From positions 361,350 through 425,349 of the forward strand of contig DASRBN010000037.1 in the NCBI GenBank assembly GCA_035653615.1: DNA of 64,000 bases, given 5' to 3'. The translations under genes and the position numbers were made by a program. Below are positions 18,733-29,820 of this stretch, piece by piece (positions within the stretch are counted from its first letter, which is position 1; each line of letters starts with the position of its first letter). The notes under the pieces are model-generated. The model was not told the origin of the DNA and searched no databases. It saw only the letters and a list, made by a program, of their open reading frames with translations. This DNA is from Ktedonobacteraceae bacterium (GTDB taxonomy: Bacteria > Chloroflexota > Ktedonobacteria > Ktedonobacterales > Ktedonobacteraceae).

Positions 18733-20103
18733 TTATGGTTCAGGCGCTCTTGCGCTTCCGCATTGATAGCAGAAGCGCTCTCCAGAGGCCTGTATGCTCG
18801 GCGAGCCGCAAACAGCACACAACTGCGTTAACTCTGTGCCACAATATATGCAATAGCGCCAGCCAGGCAGCCCCTCGCGTTTGCATGAGAGGCAGAGCCT
18901 GCTTTGCGCTGCGAGATCGGCAAAGAAACCATCACCAATACGCACCTGCCGGCTGAAACGGGTAGGATAGAGCGCTTCCCTGTTAATCCCCTCGATACTT
19001 TTCGTTGTGGCGATAACGGTGACTGTTGGATTGTAGTCGAAAGCATCCATCTCAACCAGCACCTGTTTCCAGCACTGGGCGCGCACTTCAGGGTTGCGGA
19101 TTTCTGCCAGGGCATCCAGATCATCGATGAAAAGGATGCGCGGAGAGACAGCCCTTAGCTGTTCGAAGCTACGATGAATCACTTTGCGCCCTACCTGGTC
19201 GGCTTTGCTGTCCTTGAGCAAGTTGTACTCATGGAGCGGCAGATCAAAATCCTCAAGAGTCATCGCGCCGGAGTCGAGCGCGTTGAGCATAGCAACGAGA
19301 GTCGCCATAGATAAAGAGATCAGCGCGACTGCTGCTTCGGATGCCGTGGCCTTGACGAGCAGCGTCCGGTCAGTGCAGGGATGACCAACCAGCAATGTTC
19401 CGAACAGGTATTCTCTTTTCGTCCTGTTATATAGCACTGGATGTCTTAGATAAGAGGCAACTTCGCGCAATTGTGCCTTCGCTGCATCCATGCCCTGTAT
19501 ATCGGCATAGGTGATGGTAGGACGCTCAAACGCGGTAAGCACGCGCCGGGCAGCGCCTGTGCTGAAGCTGACTATGACCTGTTCGCGGATGCGAGAGTAA
19601 ATAAGCTGGTCCATGAAAACGGTGTAGTCGGCGCCCGTTACGGTAAGTATCGGCGTTGTCTGCAGAGCATCGGTAGATAAGAGCAACACCATAAGCGCAT
19701 GGGTCGATGGATGGCGCATCGTACTCAACAAGAGATGGGCGGGCAGTATTTGCTCCGAGCCTATATACATAGCGAAGGTAGAAGCCCAATTCAGGCATGC
19801 CAGCGCATCAACTGAGAGCGGCCAGTTGACATCATCCGGCCCATAATAACCATCTGATGCGAGAACGATGGATAACCCGGCGCTAGCCGCCCGGGGGTCT
19901 ATGCCCAGTTCCCGCAGTATCTTCCTGGCTTCGCCATCGCCTTGCCTGAGAGCGCCGAGCAAGAGATGTTCTGGATAGACCTCCGGGGCCTGCATGCGTA
20001 CAGCTTCTTGTTGTGCCAGCTGGATTGCTTCGCGGGTAGAGGTTGCCAGTCGATCTATGTCAAGCGTGATGGGGAAACGAATCTCAGTTATGACCATGTT
20101 CAT
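18733..20103 (-). CDS. Clp-N domain + FtsH-like AAA domain with degenerate Walker A + zinc ribbons
   Basis: A 456-residue protein. Residues 20-150 resemble two Clp N-terminal helical repeats (VYPEHLLLGALRQ and ILPAHLLLSTMRH). Residues about 190-395 align by eye with FtsH-type AAA modules: ITYADIQGMDAAKAQLREV, LFGTLLVGHPCTDRTLLV, ILFIDDLDALA and YPTRFSRQVRI. The P-loop reads GHPCTDRT (240-247), so the Walker A Lys is Arg and key glycines are lost; Walker B has DD instead of DE. ATP hydrolysis is doubtful. Two zinc ribbons end the protein (CLSCK/CIYCG and CAVCG/CYQCG). No FtsH protease domain. AAGGAAG precedes ATG. Third gene of the operon. Confidence 0.78.
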   Translation of the reverse strand: MNMVITEIRFPITLDIDRLATSTREAIQLAQQEAVRMQAPEVYPEHLLLGALRQGDGEARKILRELGIDPRAASAGLSIVLASDGYYGPDDVNWPLSVDALACLNWASTFAMYIGSEQILPAHLLLSTMRHPSTHALMVLLLSTDALQTTPILTVTGADYTVFMDQLIYSRIREQVIVSFSTGAARRVLTAFERPTITYADIQGMDAAKAQLREVASYLRHPVLYNRTKREYLFGTLLVGHPCTDRTLLVKATASEAAVALISLSMATLVAMLNALDSGAMTLEDFDLPLHEYNLLKDSKADQVGRKVIHRSFEQLRAVSPRILFIDDLDALAEIRNPEVRAQCWKQVLVEMDAFDYNPTVTVIATTKSIEGINREALYPTRFSRQVRIGDGFFADLAAQSRLCLSCKREGLPGWRYCIYCGTELTQLCAVCGSPSIQASGERFCYQCGSARAPEP

Positions 20104-20188
20104 AGAATCTTCCTTTTATCTGAATGAGGATGTCGTAATCACTATTCAAATTCCTGATCCCAGCGAGGTTATCCGAGATATAATAATA

Positions 20189-21538
20189 CTACTCCAATTC
20201 CTCACCACATTCAAAACAGAACCGTGCCCCTTCAATCTCTGGATAAGGAGCGCCGCACTTTGGACAGGCCTTCATTAAAGATGCCCCACAATAGACGCAA
20301 TGTTTCCAGCCGGGTAAGATTGATTGTTTGCACGCGGGACATGTGCTAGCCTGCCCTGGTGCCATCTCCTCGTCATACCGTTTTTCGCCGGTAAAGTATG
20401 CTAATAGTGCCTCAGATGATGGTAAAAGCGGTGCCAGGTACGATTGAATGCGGTTGCGTAGCAAGATGCTCAAAAGTAAGTGGTCTGGATAGACAAGCGT
20501 TGAGTGGATTTGATTTGCAAAGGATATCGCCCAATCAAGGCATTCCAGCGATTCTTGTGAAAATGGCCGCATCTGATCTGTTTCTTTGCTGCCAGATACT
20601 GTTGTGAACCCCGAAGCATTGAGGGTTTCGTCAAATGGAGATGAGACATCATCTTCGATACGATTTTTCTCATCTTCCTCTCCTGGTTCATCTTCAATAT
20701 CCACCTCATCGACCTGTCTGAGGCTCAAACCCAGGCGTCGACGAGCCGGATCAAGGCGCAGGATACGCATGCGGAGCTGCTGTCCCTCGTGCAAGTTGTT
20801 TCCAGGAACCATGTCGGGAGCCAGCTCTGATAAGTGAATAAGCCCCTCGATGCCGTCCTCGATGCGGGCAAATACACCAAAAGGAGCAATTCTGGTAATG
20901 GTGCCGGTGACGACCTGGCCAACTTTATAGCGCTGCTCTACCGTTTTCCAGGGATTCGCCTGCGCGCGTTTAATCGACAGCGCGATTTTCTTTTTCTCCT
21001 TATCGACGCTCAATACCTGTACTTCCACCTCCTGCCCAATCTTGAACAGTTCACCAGGGTGATTAACAGGATTCCAGGATAGCTGGCTGACATGCATCAG
21101 ACCCTCTACTCCTCCCAGGTCTACAAAGAGACCAAAGCTGGCGATATTGCTAACCACACCGCGACGGATTTCACCGGGCTGTAATTCTGCTATGAGTTTT
21201 TCGCGACGTTGTAGTTGCCACTCTTGATAAGCTCTCCGTTCTGCCACGAGATAATACTGAAAAAAATCAGGTTGGGACCTCTTCTCAAGAAACGGATATT
21301 GAGCGTATAGATAAGAATGCATGTGGATCGCGGTTAAATCCAGGTTGAGAGAAGCCGACATGTGTACTACTCTGGCGTCATTCTGTTTAATAAGCCCCAT
21401 CAAGATATGTTCCGGCAAAATTTCTTTTGCTCGCATAATCGCGGCGTTCGATTGAGCCGCTAGCAGCGCGTAACGGGTTGTGAGAGCTAATTTACCAGGC
21501 TCAGGAATCTGTTGCATCCAATTGACGCTGTCGCTCAT
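20189..21538 (-). CDS. Clp-N domain + two S1 RNA-binding domains + zinc ribbons
   Basis: A 449-residue protein of unusual architecture. A Clp-N-like helical half (about 15-80, ILPEHILMGLIKQ) is followed by two S1 domains: 120-192 (GEIRRGVVSNIASFGLFVDL, GLMHVSQLS) and 204-275 (VGQVVTGTITRIAPFGVFARI, GLIHLSELA). Then come an acidic linker, a second Clp-N-like helical piece (about 320-380, VYPDHLLLSILLRN) and two zinc ribbons (CPACK/CVYCG and CPKCG/CFECG). ATG 21538 has GGAGG upstream, and the upstream gene's TAA ends 1 bp before it, so the two are translationally coupled. S1 domains normally bind RNA; the role here is unknown. Confidence 0.8.
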   Translation of the reverse strand: MSDSVNWMQQIPEPGKLALTTRYALLAAQSNAAIMRAKEILPEHILMGLIKQNDARVVHMSASLNLDLTAIHMHSYLYAQYPFLEKRSQPDFFQYYLVAERRAYQEWQLQRREKLIAELQPGEIRRGVVSNIASFGLFVDLGGVEGLMHVSQLSWNPVNHPGELFKIGQEVEVQVLSVDKEKKKIALSIKRAQANPWKTVEQRYKVGQVVTGTITRIAPFGVFARIEDGIEGLIHLSELAPDMVPGNNLHEGQQLRMRILRLDPARRRLGLSLRQVDEVDIEDEPGEEDEKNRIEDDVSSPFDETLNASGFTTVSGSKETDQMRPFSQESLECLDWAISFANQIHSTLVYPDHLLLSILLRNRIQSYLAPLLPSSEALLAYFTGEKRYDEEMAPGQASTCPACKQSILPGWKHCVYCGASLMKACPKCGAPYPEIEGARFCFECGEELE

Positions 21539-21539
21539 A

Positions 21540-23102
21540 TTACTGTTCCTCCAATGAGCTTCCACACTCGAAGCAGAACCGTGCCCCCTCGATTTGTGGG
21601 CGCGGAGCGCCACATTTGGGACAGGCTCTCGCTAACGATGCCCCACAGAAGACGCAATGCTTCCAATTGAGCTGAACGGGACGCTTGCAGGCCGGACACA
21701 GGCTTGCTTGCGCAGTAATGTTGATGCTGGGAGTAGCAATCGGCTGTACATGTAATCGTCCCGATACGGTAGTTTGTGGTCGAGCGGCCGAATCGAGGTA
21801 AACTACTTTCAAACGCCCTCCCATGCGGTTCGGAGCCAGCATCCAGCGACCGCGATCATTCAGTTCATTGGCTGTTATAACCACCACTTTTTGCTGGCTC
21901 GCGTTGAGCCTCGACATCTCCTCAAACAGTGGTTTCAGCAAATGTTCTCCCGTCTCCCGATTCATCGTTGGAACAAAAGTATCCAGGTCGTCGATCAGGA
22001 TGACACATGGTGAAGATTTTGTCTGGTCGAAGAGCCCGCGTATCAGGCCGCGCCCGCTTTTCAGGGAGTTGTAATCTCGAACGGGAAGATTGAAGTCTTC
22101 GATACGCCTGTTGTCCCGTTCGACTTCGCGAATAATCTCAAGCATCGTCTGCGCGGAGAGTGTGAGCAAAGGCACATTCGCCTCTCCCGCCAGTGCCCGT
22201 ACAAGCAGGGTCCTTTCGCTTGTGCGCGGCCCGATCAGCAGCACGCCGGATGGCGCTAGACGATTTGTAGCCTCCGTATCCCGTGGCAGCTTCAGAAAAT
22301 CGACCACGTCTTGCAGATTGCTTTTGACCTCGTCCAATCCAGGGAGATCTGCGAAGGTCATAGTGGGACGCTCGAACGTTTTGAGAATGCGCCTGGAATT
22401 CCCAAACTGCACGGTGACGATGCTGGGACTGCGCATGCCATTCAGCAGCAACTGATCCATGTAACCAGCGTAAACAGGCCCCATGCCTTCCATGAGGCGG
22501 GACAGCAGAACGTCGGGTGATGGCAGCAGCGAGCCAAGGAACGCCTGCACGCGGTGATGGCTTAAAACGCTCAAAAGCAGGTGGTCGGGATTGACAGATG
22601 GTATCTGGTAGAGCATCGCGCCGGTAATGGCCCAATCGATACACTCCTGCGCCTCAATAGTAAGTGGTAAAGGGCTATTGGGAGCATCTACAAACGTACG
22701 AGTATCGAAAACCTCGGCTGCACGCGCGAGTATAGCCTCTGCATCCAATCCTAATACGCCCAATATCCTGTTTACTCCATCGTCGTTTGAGCGGAGAAGG
22801 CTCAGTAAGAGATGCTCTGGAGATACTGCTCTCGCGCCCATATCCAGCGCGGCCAGTTCCGCGAAGCGCAATACGTTGCGCACCGGTAAGAGCCAATCAG
22901 GGTCGGGTTCTTGCATGCCCGTTGTCACATTATTCATTCCTTGCTCCTTCATGAAAGCTTCCGTAATCAGGTCTTCAACCAGCTGGCTCTGCCGCCGCTG
23001 CTTGCCAGGGTAGCGCCTGGCCGTCAATTCTTCGAGTTTTTGCTTGGCTGATTCGCTGAGATTAAAGTGCTGCCGGTGTTGTGTTGTTTGCTTCTCGTCC
23101 AA
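21540..23102 (-). CDS. RHH-like N-terminus + Clp-N + degenerate FtsH-like AAA + zinc ribbons
   Basis: First gene of the operon, 520 residues. Residues about 12-50 (FNLSESAKQKLEELTARR, then QSQLVEDLITEAF) look like a ribbon-helix-helix DNA-binding module. Clp-N-like repeats span about 70-205 (VSPEHLLLSLLRS, VNPDHLLLSVLSH). The AAA part (about 245-440) has FADLPGLDEVKSNLQDVV, GVLLIGPRTSERTLLVRALAGEA and VILIDDLDTFV; Walker A is degenerate (GPRTSERT, no Lys). Zinc ribbons CPACK/CVFCG and CPKCG/CFECG end it. The start is TTG 23102, with GAGGAGGT 9 nt upstream; the next in-frame ATG upstream lacks a ribosome-binding site and would overlap the promoter. Confidence 0.78.
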   Translation of the reverse strand: MDEKQTTQHRQHFNLSESAKQKLEELTARRYPGKQRRQSQLVEDLITEAFMKEQGMNNVTTGMQEPDPDWLLPVRNVLRFAELAALDMGARAVSPEHLLLSLLRSNDDGVNRILGVLGLDAEAILARAAEVFDTRTFVDAPNSPLPLTIEAQECIDWAITGAMLYQIPSVNPDHLLLSVLSHHRVQAFLGSLLPSPDVLLSRLMEGMGPVYAGYMDQLLLNGMRSPSIVTVQFGNSRRILKTFERPTMTFADLPGLDEVKSNLQDVVDFLKLPRDTEATNRLAPSGVLLIGPRTSERTLLVRALAGEANVPLLTLSAQTMLEIIREVERDNRRIEDFNLPVRDYNSLKSGRGLIRGLFDQTKSSPCVILIDDLDTFVPTMNRETGEHLLKPLFEEMSRLNASQQKVVVITANELNDRGRWMLAPNRMGGRLKVVYLDSAARPQTTVSGRLHVQPIATPSINITAQASLCPACKRPVQLNWKHCVFCGASLARACPKCGAPRPQIEGARFCFECGSSLEEQ

Positions 23103-23130
23103 TTTACGTTCACCTCCTCTATTTGGCACA

Positions 23131-23159
23131 ATTATAGCCCAATTTTTGGGCCTTATCAA
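23131..23159 (-). promoter_or_regulatory. Sigma-70-type promoter with dyad in spacer for Clp-N operon
   Basis: On the minus strand: TTGATA (23159-23154), a 17-bp spacer and TATAAT (23136-23131), 28 bp upstream of the TTG start. The spacer contains the perfect dyad GCCCAA-AAA-TTGGGC (23137-23151), a candidate operator placed to block RNA polymerase. Confidence 0.78.
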
Positions 23160-23250
23160 GGGGAAAATGCATGAATTTCGTGATGAAACAGGTGGTTGTC
23201 CAGAAGTTCATCAGCTCATATGTGATGACCTGGCTGCATGAAGGGGCACG

Positions 23251-23317
23251 AGAGATTCTTCGCTGCGCTCAGAATGACACTCCGGGCCTGTCATTCTGAG
23301 CGCAGCGAAGAATCTCT
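23251..23317. repeat. 29-bp perfect inverted repeat, CATTCTGAGCG family
   Basis: Arms 23251-23279 and 23289-23317 are perfectly complementary with a 9-nt loop. It lies between the divergent Clp-N operon and uvrB. Confidence 0.85.
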
Positions 23318-23473
23318 GGCAAGAAGCTGTGCAGCCGCTCCGACTTGTGTCGCTCAGCCTACTTCTGAGGAATCACCGGGACGAAACTGATGCTGCTGTG
23401 CCAATTTCGTGGTATAATAGTAAGGTTATTGGAAAGAATATTCTATGAAAAGCATGTTAAAGGACGGAACGGC

Positions 23474-25468
<1,995 letters not shown>

Positions 25469-25514
25469 AGAATCCTTCTGGACATCCGCGGGCCAGAGGG
25501 TGTGAAAGAATTTA

Positions 25515-25748
25515 TCAAGGCCTGGGCATCTCTATAATTTCTTCATGTTGAGTAGGCTGTGCCTGCGTGTGTAAACTTCGAGCAGTTCTTTCAAGAGAGC
25601 GGTGACGCGCGGGAGTGAAGATGCCAGTGACAGTCATCAGCACCCCTAACAATCCCATGAGCAGCAAGGTATCTCGCGCGCCAATATGGGCTGATGTAAC
25701 TGTAAAGATGGCCGCTCTGTGGCATGAGTGCAACTTCTCCCTCAGCAA
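25515..25748 (-). pseudogene. Possible C-terminal remnant of an MFS exporter
   Basis: A 77-codon open frame. Its middle, AHIGARDTLLLMGLLGVLMTVTGIF followed within a few residues by PARHRSL, resembles the last helix and tail of MFS_3-type exporters. The upstream part of such a gene is absent, because the CocE-type hydrolase gene begins 3 bp away. It is either a remnant or a chance frame. Confidence 0.3.
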
Positions 25749-25750
25749 GA

Positions 25751-27469
25751 CTATTCAATAATTGGCAGCAAGATATGCGAAGCATGTATCTCATTATGTA
25801 GCACAGTATTTGTTGCGACCTGTCCCTGGGTTTCCTCTCCAAACATACCACCAGTATTCAGGTTGCGGTCATAGCGCGGGAAATCGCTGCTCGTCACCTC
25901 TACCCGCAGGCGGTGTCCGGCCTGAAACACCTGAGCCGTCGACCACAAATCTATCTCAAACGTATAGACCTCTCCCGGCACCATCAGCTCGGTTCGTTCC
26001 AACGAATTGCGAAATCTGGCGCGTAGAATACCATCGCAGACGGACATCGAGCGGCCATCCGGCCAGACATCGCATAGGCGCACGACCCAGTCTGTATCAG
26101 GAGCAGTTGACATGCCGTAAAGGACGGCTTTTACGGGGCCAATGATGGTTAAATCCTGTTTGAGTGGCTGGGTCGTGTAGGTGAGCATCCGGCCCTCAAC
26201 CGGGCGATGGTCCTTGGGTCCCAGTTCAGGATAGGTGAGCAGGCTGGGTACCGGGTCTTCAGGGTCATATTCGTAGCTATCTTCCGCCTCGGAATGCTCC
26301 GGCGGCTCAAAAGAGAGGTGGCCGCTGTTCAGTGAGGTTTCGCTTTTGCCTGCGCCTCCGCGGAAGTATAACGGGCGATAGGTTATGTTCTCCGGCGGCC
26401 ATGCTTGCATCTCCAGCCAGCGGTTCGCGCCCATCAGGAAGATACGCACCGGCGGATCATTCATGATGCCGTTCTCTATGCCCTTGAGCCAGTAGTCGTA
26501 CCAGCGCAATCGATAGTCATACAGGTCGAAAGCGGCTTCCGGCCCGAAATCCAGTTCACCCACCTCACTTTTACCGATGTTAGTGGGGCCATGAATCCAG
26601 GGGCCGATGATCAGCCGCTGGTTGGCACGGCATTCTGGTGTTCTCCCATGCGCCCGGATGCCCTGGAAACTGCGCAATGTGCCATCGAGAAAGCAATCGA
26701 ACCAGCCTCCTAAATGCAGAATTGGTACATCCACCTCTGAATACTTGAGCGAGAGGTTCATAGGCCACCAGTACAGTCCATCTTCCGGGTGGTTCAAGTC
26801 CTCGAAATACCAGCCGGCAAGCTCTTCCAATGGTGGGCAGGATTTGAGGGGCAGGTGACGAAACCAGTCATCCATATTCGCCACGGCATCCTCGAGACCT
26901 TCTCGCTGTGCCTCCATACCTGGAGGAGCTGTTTCATGCTTCAAGCCGGCCAGTATCTCTTGCAGCGTCCAACCAAGATTGAGAGCGAGTTGGAATGCGC
27001 CATAGCGGTAGAGAAAATCACGATAATGATCTGAGCCACCTTCGCGGACAAAGAGCGCCTTTAAGTGTGGCGGGCGTGTTGGCGCGACCAGGTATTGTGT
27101 GAAGCCAGAGTAGGAGCCATCGACCATTCCTACGTTGCCATTCGACCACGGCTGTGTCCCGGCCCATTCGATGGTATCATAGCCATCCTGGTGTTCGCCC
27201 CAGGCATCATCGCGAAACACCTCGAATTTTCCCTCTGATGCGTAGCGCCCGCGCACATTTTGCCCAATGAATACATATCCACGACTGGCGAAATATTCAC
27301 CTTTATACTGGCAGCGCTGCGTCAATTCATAGGCAACGCGCTCAAGAATGACGGGATAGCGCCCCTCTAGCTGTGGCCGGTACACATCCGCGCGCAGGAC
27401 GGTGCCATCACGCATGGGGATGGGTACATTGCGCTCGACCTGGATTGTGTGGGTGGGTTGGGATTGCAT
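25751..27469 (-). CDS. CocE/NonD family serine hydrolase
   Basis: A 572-residue hydrolase of the X-Pro dipeptidyl-peptidase/cocaine esterase type. The N-terminal alpha/beta hydrolase part begins VPIPMRDGTVLRADVYRP, with oxyanion region RGRYASEGKFEVFRDD and nucleophile Ser in MVDGSYSGFTQY. The C-terminal jelly-roll part carries LCDVWPDGRSMSVCDG and AGHRLRVEVTSSDFPRYDRN, typical of family C-termini. Members hydrolyse esters, amides or acylated peptides. No signal peptide. ATG 27469 is preferred because GGAGAG sits upstream; the frame extends to 27496. Confidence 0.88.
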   Translation of the reverse strand: MQSQPTHTIQVERNVPIPMRDGTVLRADVYRPQLEGRYPVILERVAYELTQRCQYKGEYFASRGYVFIGQNVRGRYASEGKFEVFRDDAWGEHQDGYDTIEWAGTQPWSNGNVGMVDGSYSGFTQYLVAPTRPPHLKALFVREGGSDHYRDFLYRYGAFQLALNLGWTLQEILAGLKHETAPPGMEAQREGLEDAVANMDDWFRHLPLKSCPPLEELAGWYFEDLNHPEDGLYWWPMNLSLKYSEVDVPILHLGGWFDCFLDGTLRSFQGIRAHGRTPECRANQRLIIGPWIHGPTNIGKSEVGELDFGPEAAFDLYDYRLRWYDYWLKGIENGIMNDPPVRIFLMGANRWLEMQAWPPENITYRPLYFRGGAGKSETSLNSGHLSFEPPEHSEAEDSYEYDPEDPVPSLLTYPELGPKDHRPVEGRMLTYTTQPLKQDLTIIGPVKAVLYGMSTAPDTDWVVRLCDVWPDGRSMSVCDGILRARFRNSLERTELMVPGEVYTFEIDLWSTAQVFQAGHRLRVEVTSSDFPRYDRNLNTGGMFGEETQGQVATNTVLHNEIHASHILLPIIE

Positions 27470-27625
27470 GAGATACTCTCCAGTGTCGTCTTTCAATCGA
27501 TACAGATCCTTACTTCGCAGTATTGTACCATCCAGGGCTTAGGTTTTAAAGTGATCTCAGGCAGTCTAGCAGGAGAATTTGCTTTTCGGGCGAACGAAAG
27601 TACTCACTGGTGATTCCCTATAAGC

Positions 27626-27702
27626 GGACGAGAGATTCTTCGTTGCACTCAGAATGACATGGTGGACATGTCATTCTGAGTGCAACGAAGAATCTCTCGT
27701 CC
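27626..27702. repeat. 36-bp perfect inverted repeat, CATTCTGAGTG family
   Basis: Arms 27626-27661 and 27667-27702 are perfectly complementary with loop GTGGA. It lies between divergent genes, so it is not simply a terminator. Confidence 0.85.
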
Positions 27703-27848
27703 CTTTCATGCAGCTGAGCCACCTCAGCTGAACCGAGGGACTTATGGGGAATCACCAGAGTACTCAGGCTACCAGAAAATACACCAGATGGTACAATAGT
27801 AGTTGCTGGCACCTGCCGATCACATTTTCCCAGAAAGGACAACCATCC

Positions 27849-28970
27849 ATGGCTCATGACCATCACGATCATATGCCGGATCACCATCAACCTACCCAGA
27901 GTGACTACCTGAGCGGGCCGCAAATACTGCCACGGCGCGTTCATCCCAATATGACCGTTGCCGAACTGATTGATCAACAGTACCAGGCATATAACGCCGC
28001 CCGGCTCAATGAAGCTGCGCGGCTCTATGTCGAGCAAATGCTGGCGCTTGAAAATGATGTCACCATCGGCCTCACTATGGCCGGCGCGCTTACTCCCGCC
28101 GGTCTGGGTGGATGCATCCTGACCTTGATGGACTATGGATTCGTTGATTTCATCATCAGCACGGGTGCGAATCTGTACCACGATATGCATTACGCGCTCG
28201 CCATGGCACTGCACCGTGGAGATTTTCGCCTGGATGATACGAAATTACAGGAAGAGGGGGTGATTCGCATTTATGATATCCTCTTCTCAGACCGGGTATT
28301 GCTCGATACCGATGCGTTCGTGCGCGAATCCTTAAAAAGTTTGCCCAATCGACCCATCTCAACGTCGGAACTGCATTATCACCTCGGTACACAATTGCTC
28401 AAGGCCGGTGTGAACCCTGAGTATTCGGTGCTGGCCCAGGCCGCGGCCTGGAATGTTCCGATCTACACCTCATCGCCGGGCGATTCGTCTATTGGCATGA
28501 ATGTAGCGCGTAACGCCCTTGACGGAAGCCGGCTGACGCTCGATCCCCTGGCCGACGTTAATGAGACGACGGCAATTGTGCATCATGCCACGCGGAACGG
28601 TGTTATCATTCTCGGTGGCGGCAGCCCCAAGAACTTCTACCTGCAAACACAGCCTCAATTGTGGGAAGTCCTGGGCATCCAGAAAGGTGGGCATGACTTC
28701 TTTATTCAGATCACGGCTGACGCACCCCATTGGGGTGGTCTCTCCGGCGCGACACCATCCGAAGCTGTCTCATGGGGCAAGATCAAGCCGGATCAGCTCA
28801 ATAGCACGGTTGTCATCTATGGTGATTCCACTATTGCTTTACCTCTCCTCACAGCTTACGCGGTAAGTAAAGCCCAACGGCGCCCGCGCAAAGAATTGTT
28901 TGTGCAGCGAGAAAAACTCTTACAAGAGTTGCATGAGGCGTATATGAAGGGAAAAGAGATGAGGCCGTAG
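27849..28970 (+). CDS. Deoxyhypusine synthase-like enzyme (polyamine aminobutyltransferase)
   Basis: A 373-residue homologue of deoxyhypusine synthase, the NAD-dependent enzyme that transfers the aminobutyl group of spermidine. The catalytic Lys lies in EAVSWGKIK (Lys311). NAD-site segments include TMAGALTPAGLG and ILGGGSPKNF, and THxxx-type family blocks such as STGANLYHDMH are present. Bacteria lack the eIF5A hypusine target, and known bacterial homologues make homospermidine or related polyamines. The N-terminus is His/Asp-rich (HDHHDHMPDHH). ATG 27849 has AAAGGAC upstream. speD and a speB-like gene follow about 400 bp downstream. Confidence 0.85.
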   Translation: MAHDHHDHMPDHHQPTQSDYLSGPQILPRRVHPNMTVAELIDQQYQAYNAARLNEAARLYVEQMLALENDVTIGLTMAGALTPAGLGGCILTLMDYGFVDFIISTGANLYHDMHYALAMALHRGDFRLDDTKLQEEGVIRIYDILFSDRVLLDTDAFVRESLKSLPNRPISTSELHYHLGTQLLKAGVNPEYSVLAQAAAWNVPIYTSSPGDSSIGMNVARNALDGSRLTLDPLADVNETTAIVHHATRNGVIILGGGSPKNFYLQTQPQLWEVLGIQKGGHDFFIQITADAPHWGGLSGATPSEAVSWGKIKPDQLNSTVVIYGDSTIALPLLTAYAVSKAQRRPRKELFVQREKLLQELHEAYMKGKEMRP

Positions 28971-29369
28971 GAGCTGAGCGTAACGAAGTGAAGTCCATAT
29001 CAATCCTTCGCGCCCACCGCCAATACATCGGATTGACAGCCTGGCCATCTTACTTTGCGCAACCACATTACCGGGTAAGAGCGTGAAAGGGATTGATGGC
29101 TTGTAACTACTGTTGCGATTAGATCGAACCGATCTCCGACATTAGGTGGATTAACAGATTGCCATTAGATGGAGGCAGCCTGGTTATTAGATACAAGATG
29201 CGCATACGTTAATTTGCATTAGCTTGACAATCTAATGTATAATACCCTGGTGTGCGAAAATTTGCCTATGTCGTACATGGACAATGCTACTGGTGGGGAA
29301 CCTGTAGGAACGGTGGAGTAGCAGAATGGCAAACCAGCTTATAGTCTAGTAACAATGGAGGTTTGTTCG
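28971..29369. other. Intergenic region with speD promoter and possible structured leader
   Basis: About 400 bp. A promoter candidate TTGCAT (29214-29219), 18 bp, TATAAT (29238-29243) would give a leader of about 115 nt. The leader contains a potential closing stem TGCTAC (29285-29290) with GTAGCA (29318-29323), enclosing a G-rich segment with CCTGTAGGAACGG. No known riboswitch class was recognised. Confidence 0.45.
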
Positions 29370-29801
29370 ATGCTTGTGCATTTGATGCTGGAACTCTATG
29401 GGTGTGATCGGGAACTCCTGACCAACGAACTCCTCGTGAGGCGCGTACTGGATGAGTATCCAGAGCGCGTACAGATGGAGAAGGTCAGCCCTGTACACCT
29501 GTATCAGATTGAAACGTCTAACCCGCTGGATGCCGGTTTATCCGGTTTCGTGGTGATCGCGCAGAGCCATATCAGCCTGCATGCCTGGCCCGAGTACGGT
29601 GAAGTCGATATCGACATCTGTTCGTGCAAGGAGTTCAGCCAGGAAGACGCTATTGCTTTCGCGAAAGAGATGTTTCAGACCGACGACGTAGAGTCGCATT
29701 TCGTTGTACGCGGCAACCGCTCTCTGCGACCGGAAACGCCCGATCCAGAGCGCTATGAAGCTGCCATGGCCGCTCGCATGGCGAAAATGGCGGTGCGCTA
29801 A
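29370..29801 (+). CDS. speD: S-adenosylmethionine decarboxylase proenzyme
   Basis: A 143-residue prokaryotic-type AdoMetDC that supplies decarboxylated AdoMet as aminopropyl donor. The self-cleavage site is AQSHISLHAWPE: Ser66 would become the pyruvoyl group, with His71 and Cys86 in the positions of the processing His and catalytic Cys of the short bacterial class. The residue before the Ser is Gln65, where Glu is usual. ATG 29370 is chosen because GGAGG lies 8 nt upstream; the upstream ATG at 29355 overlaps that site. The speB-like gene follows 19 bp later. Confidence 0.92.
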   Translation: MLVHLMLELYGCDRELLTNELLVRRVLDEYPERVQMEKVSPVHLYQIETSNPLDAGLSGFVVIAQSHISLHAWPEYGEVDIDICSCKEFSQEDAIAFAKEMFQTDDVESHFVVRGNRSLRPETPDPERYEAAMAARMAKMAVR

Positions 29802-29820
29802 AAAGAAGGACATTGATGCT

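Noticed and set aside
29223..29243. TTGACA followed by TATAAT upstream of speD as one promoter
   Set aside because: Only 8 bp separate the two boxes. TTGCAT at 29214 with an 18-bp spacer fits better.
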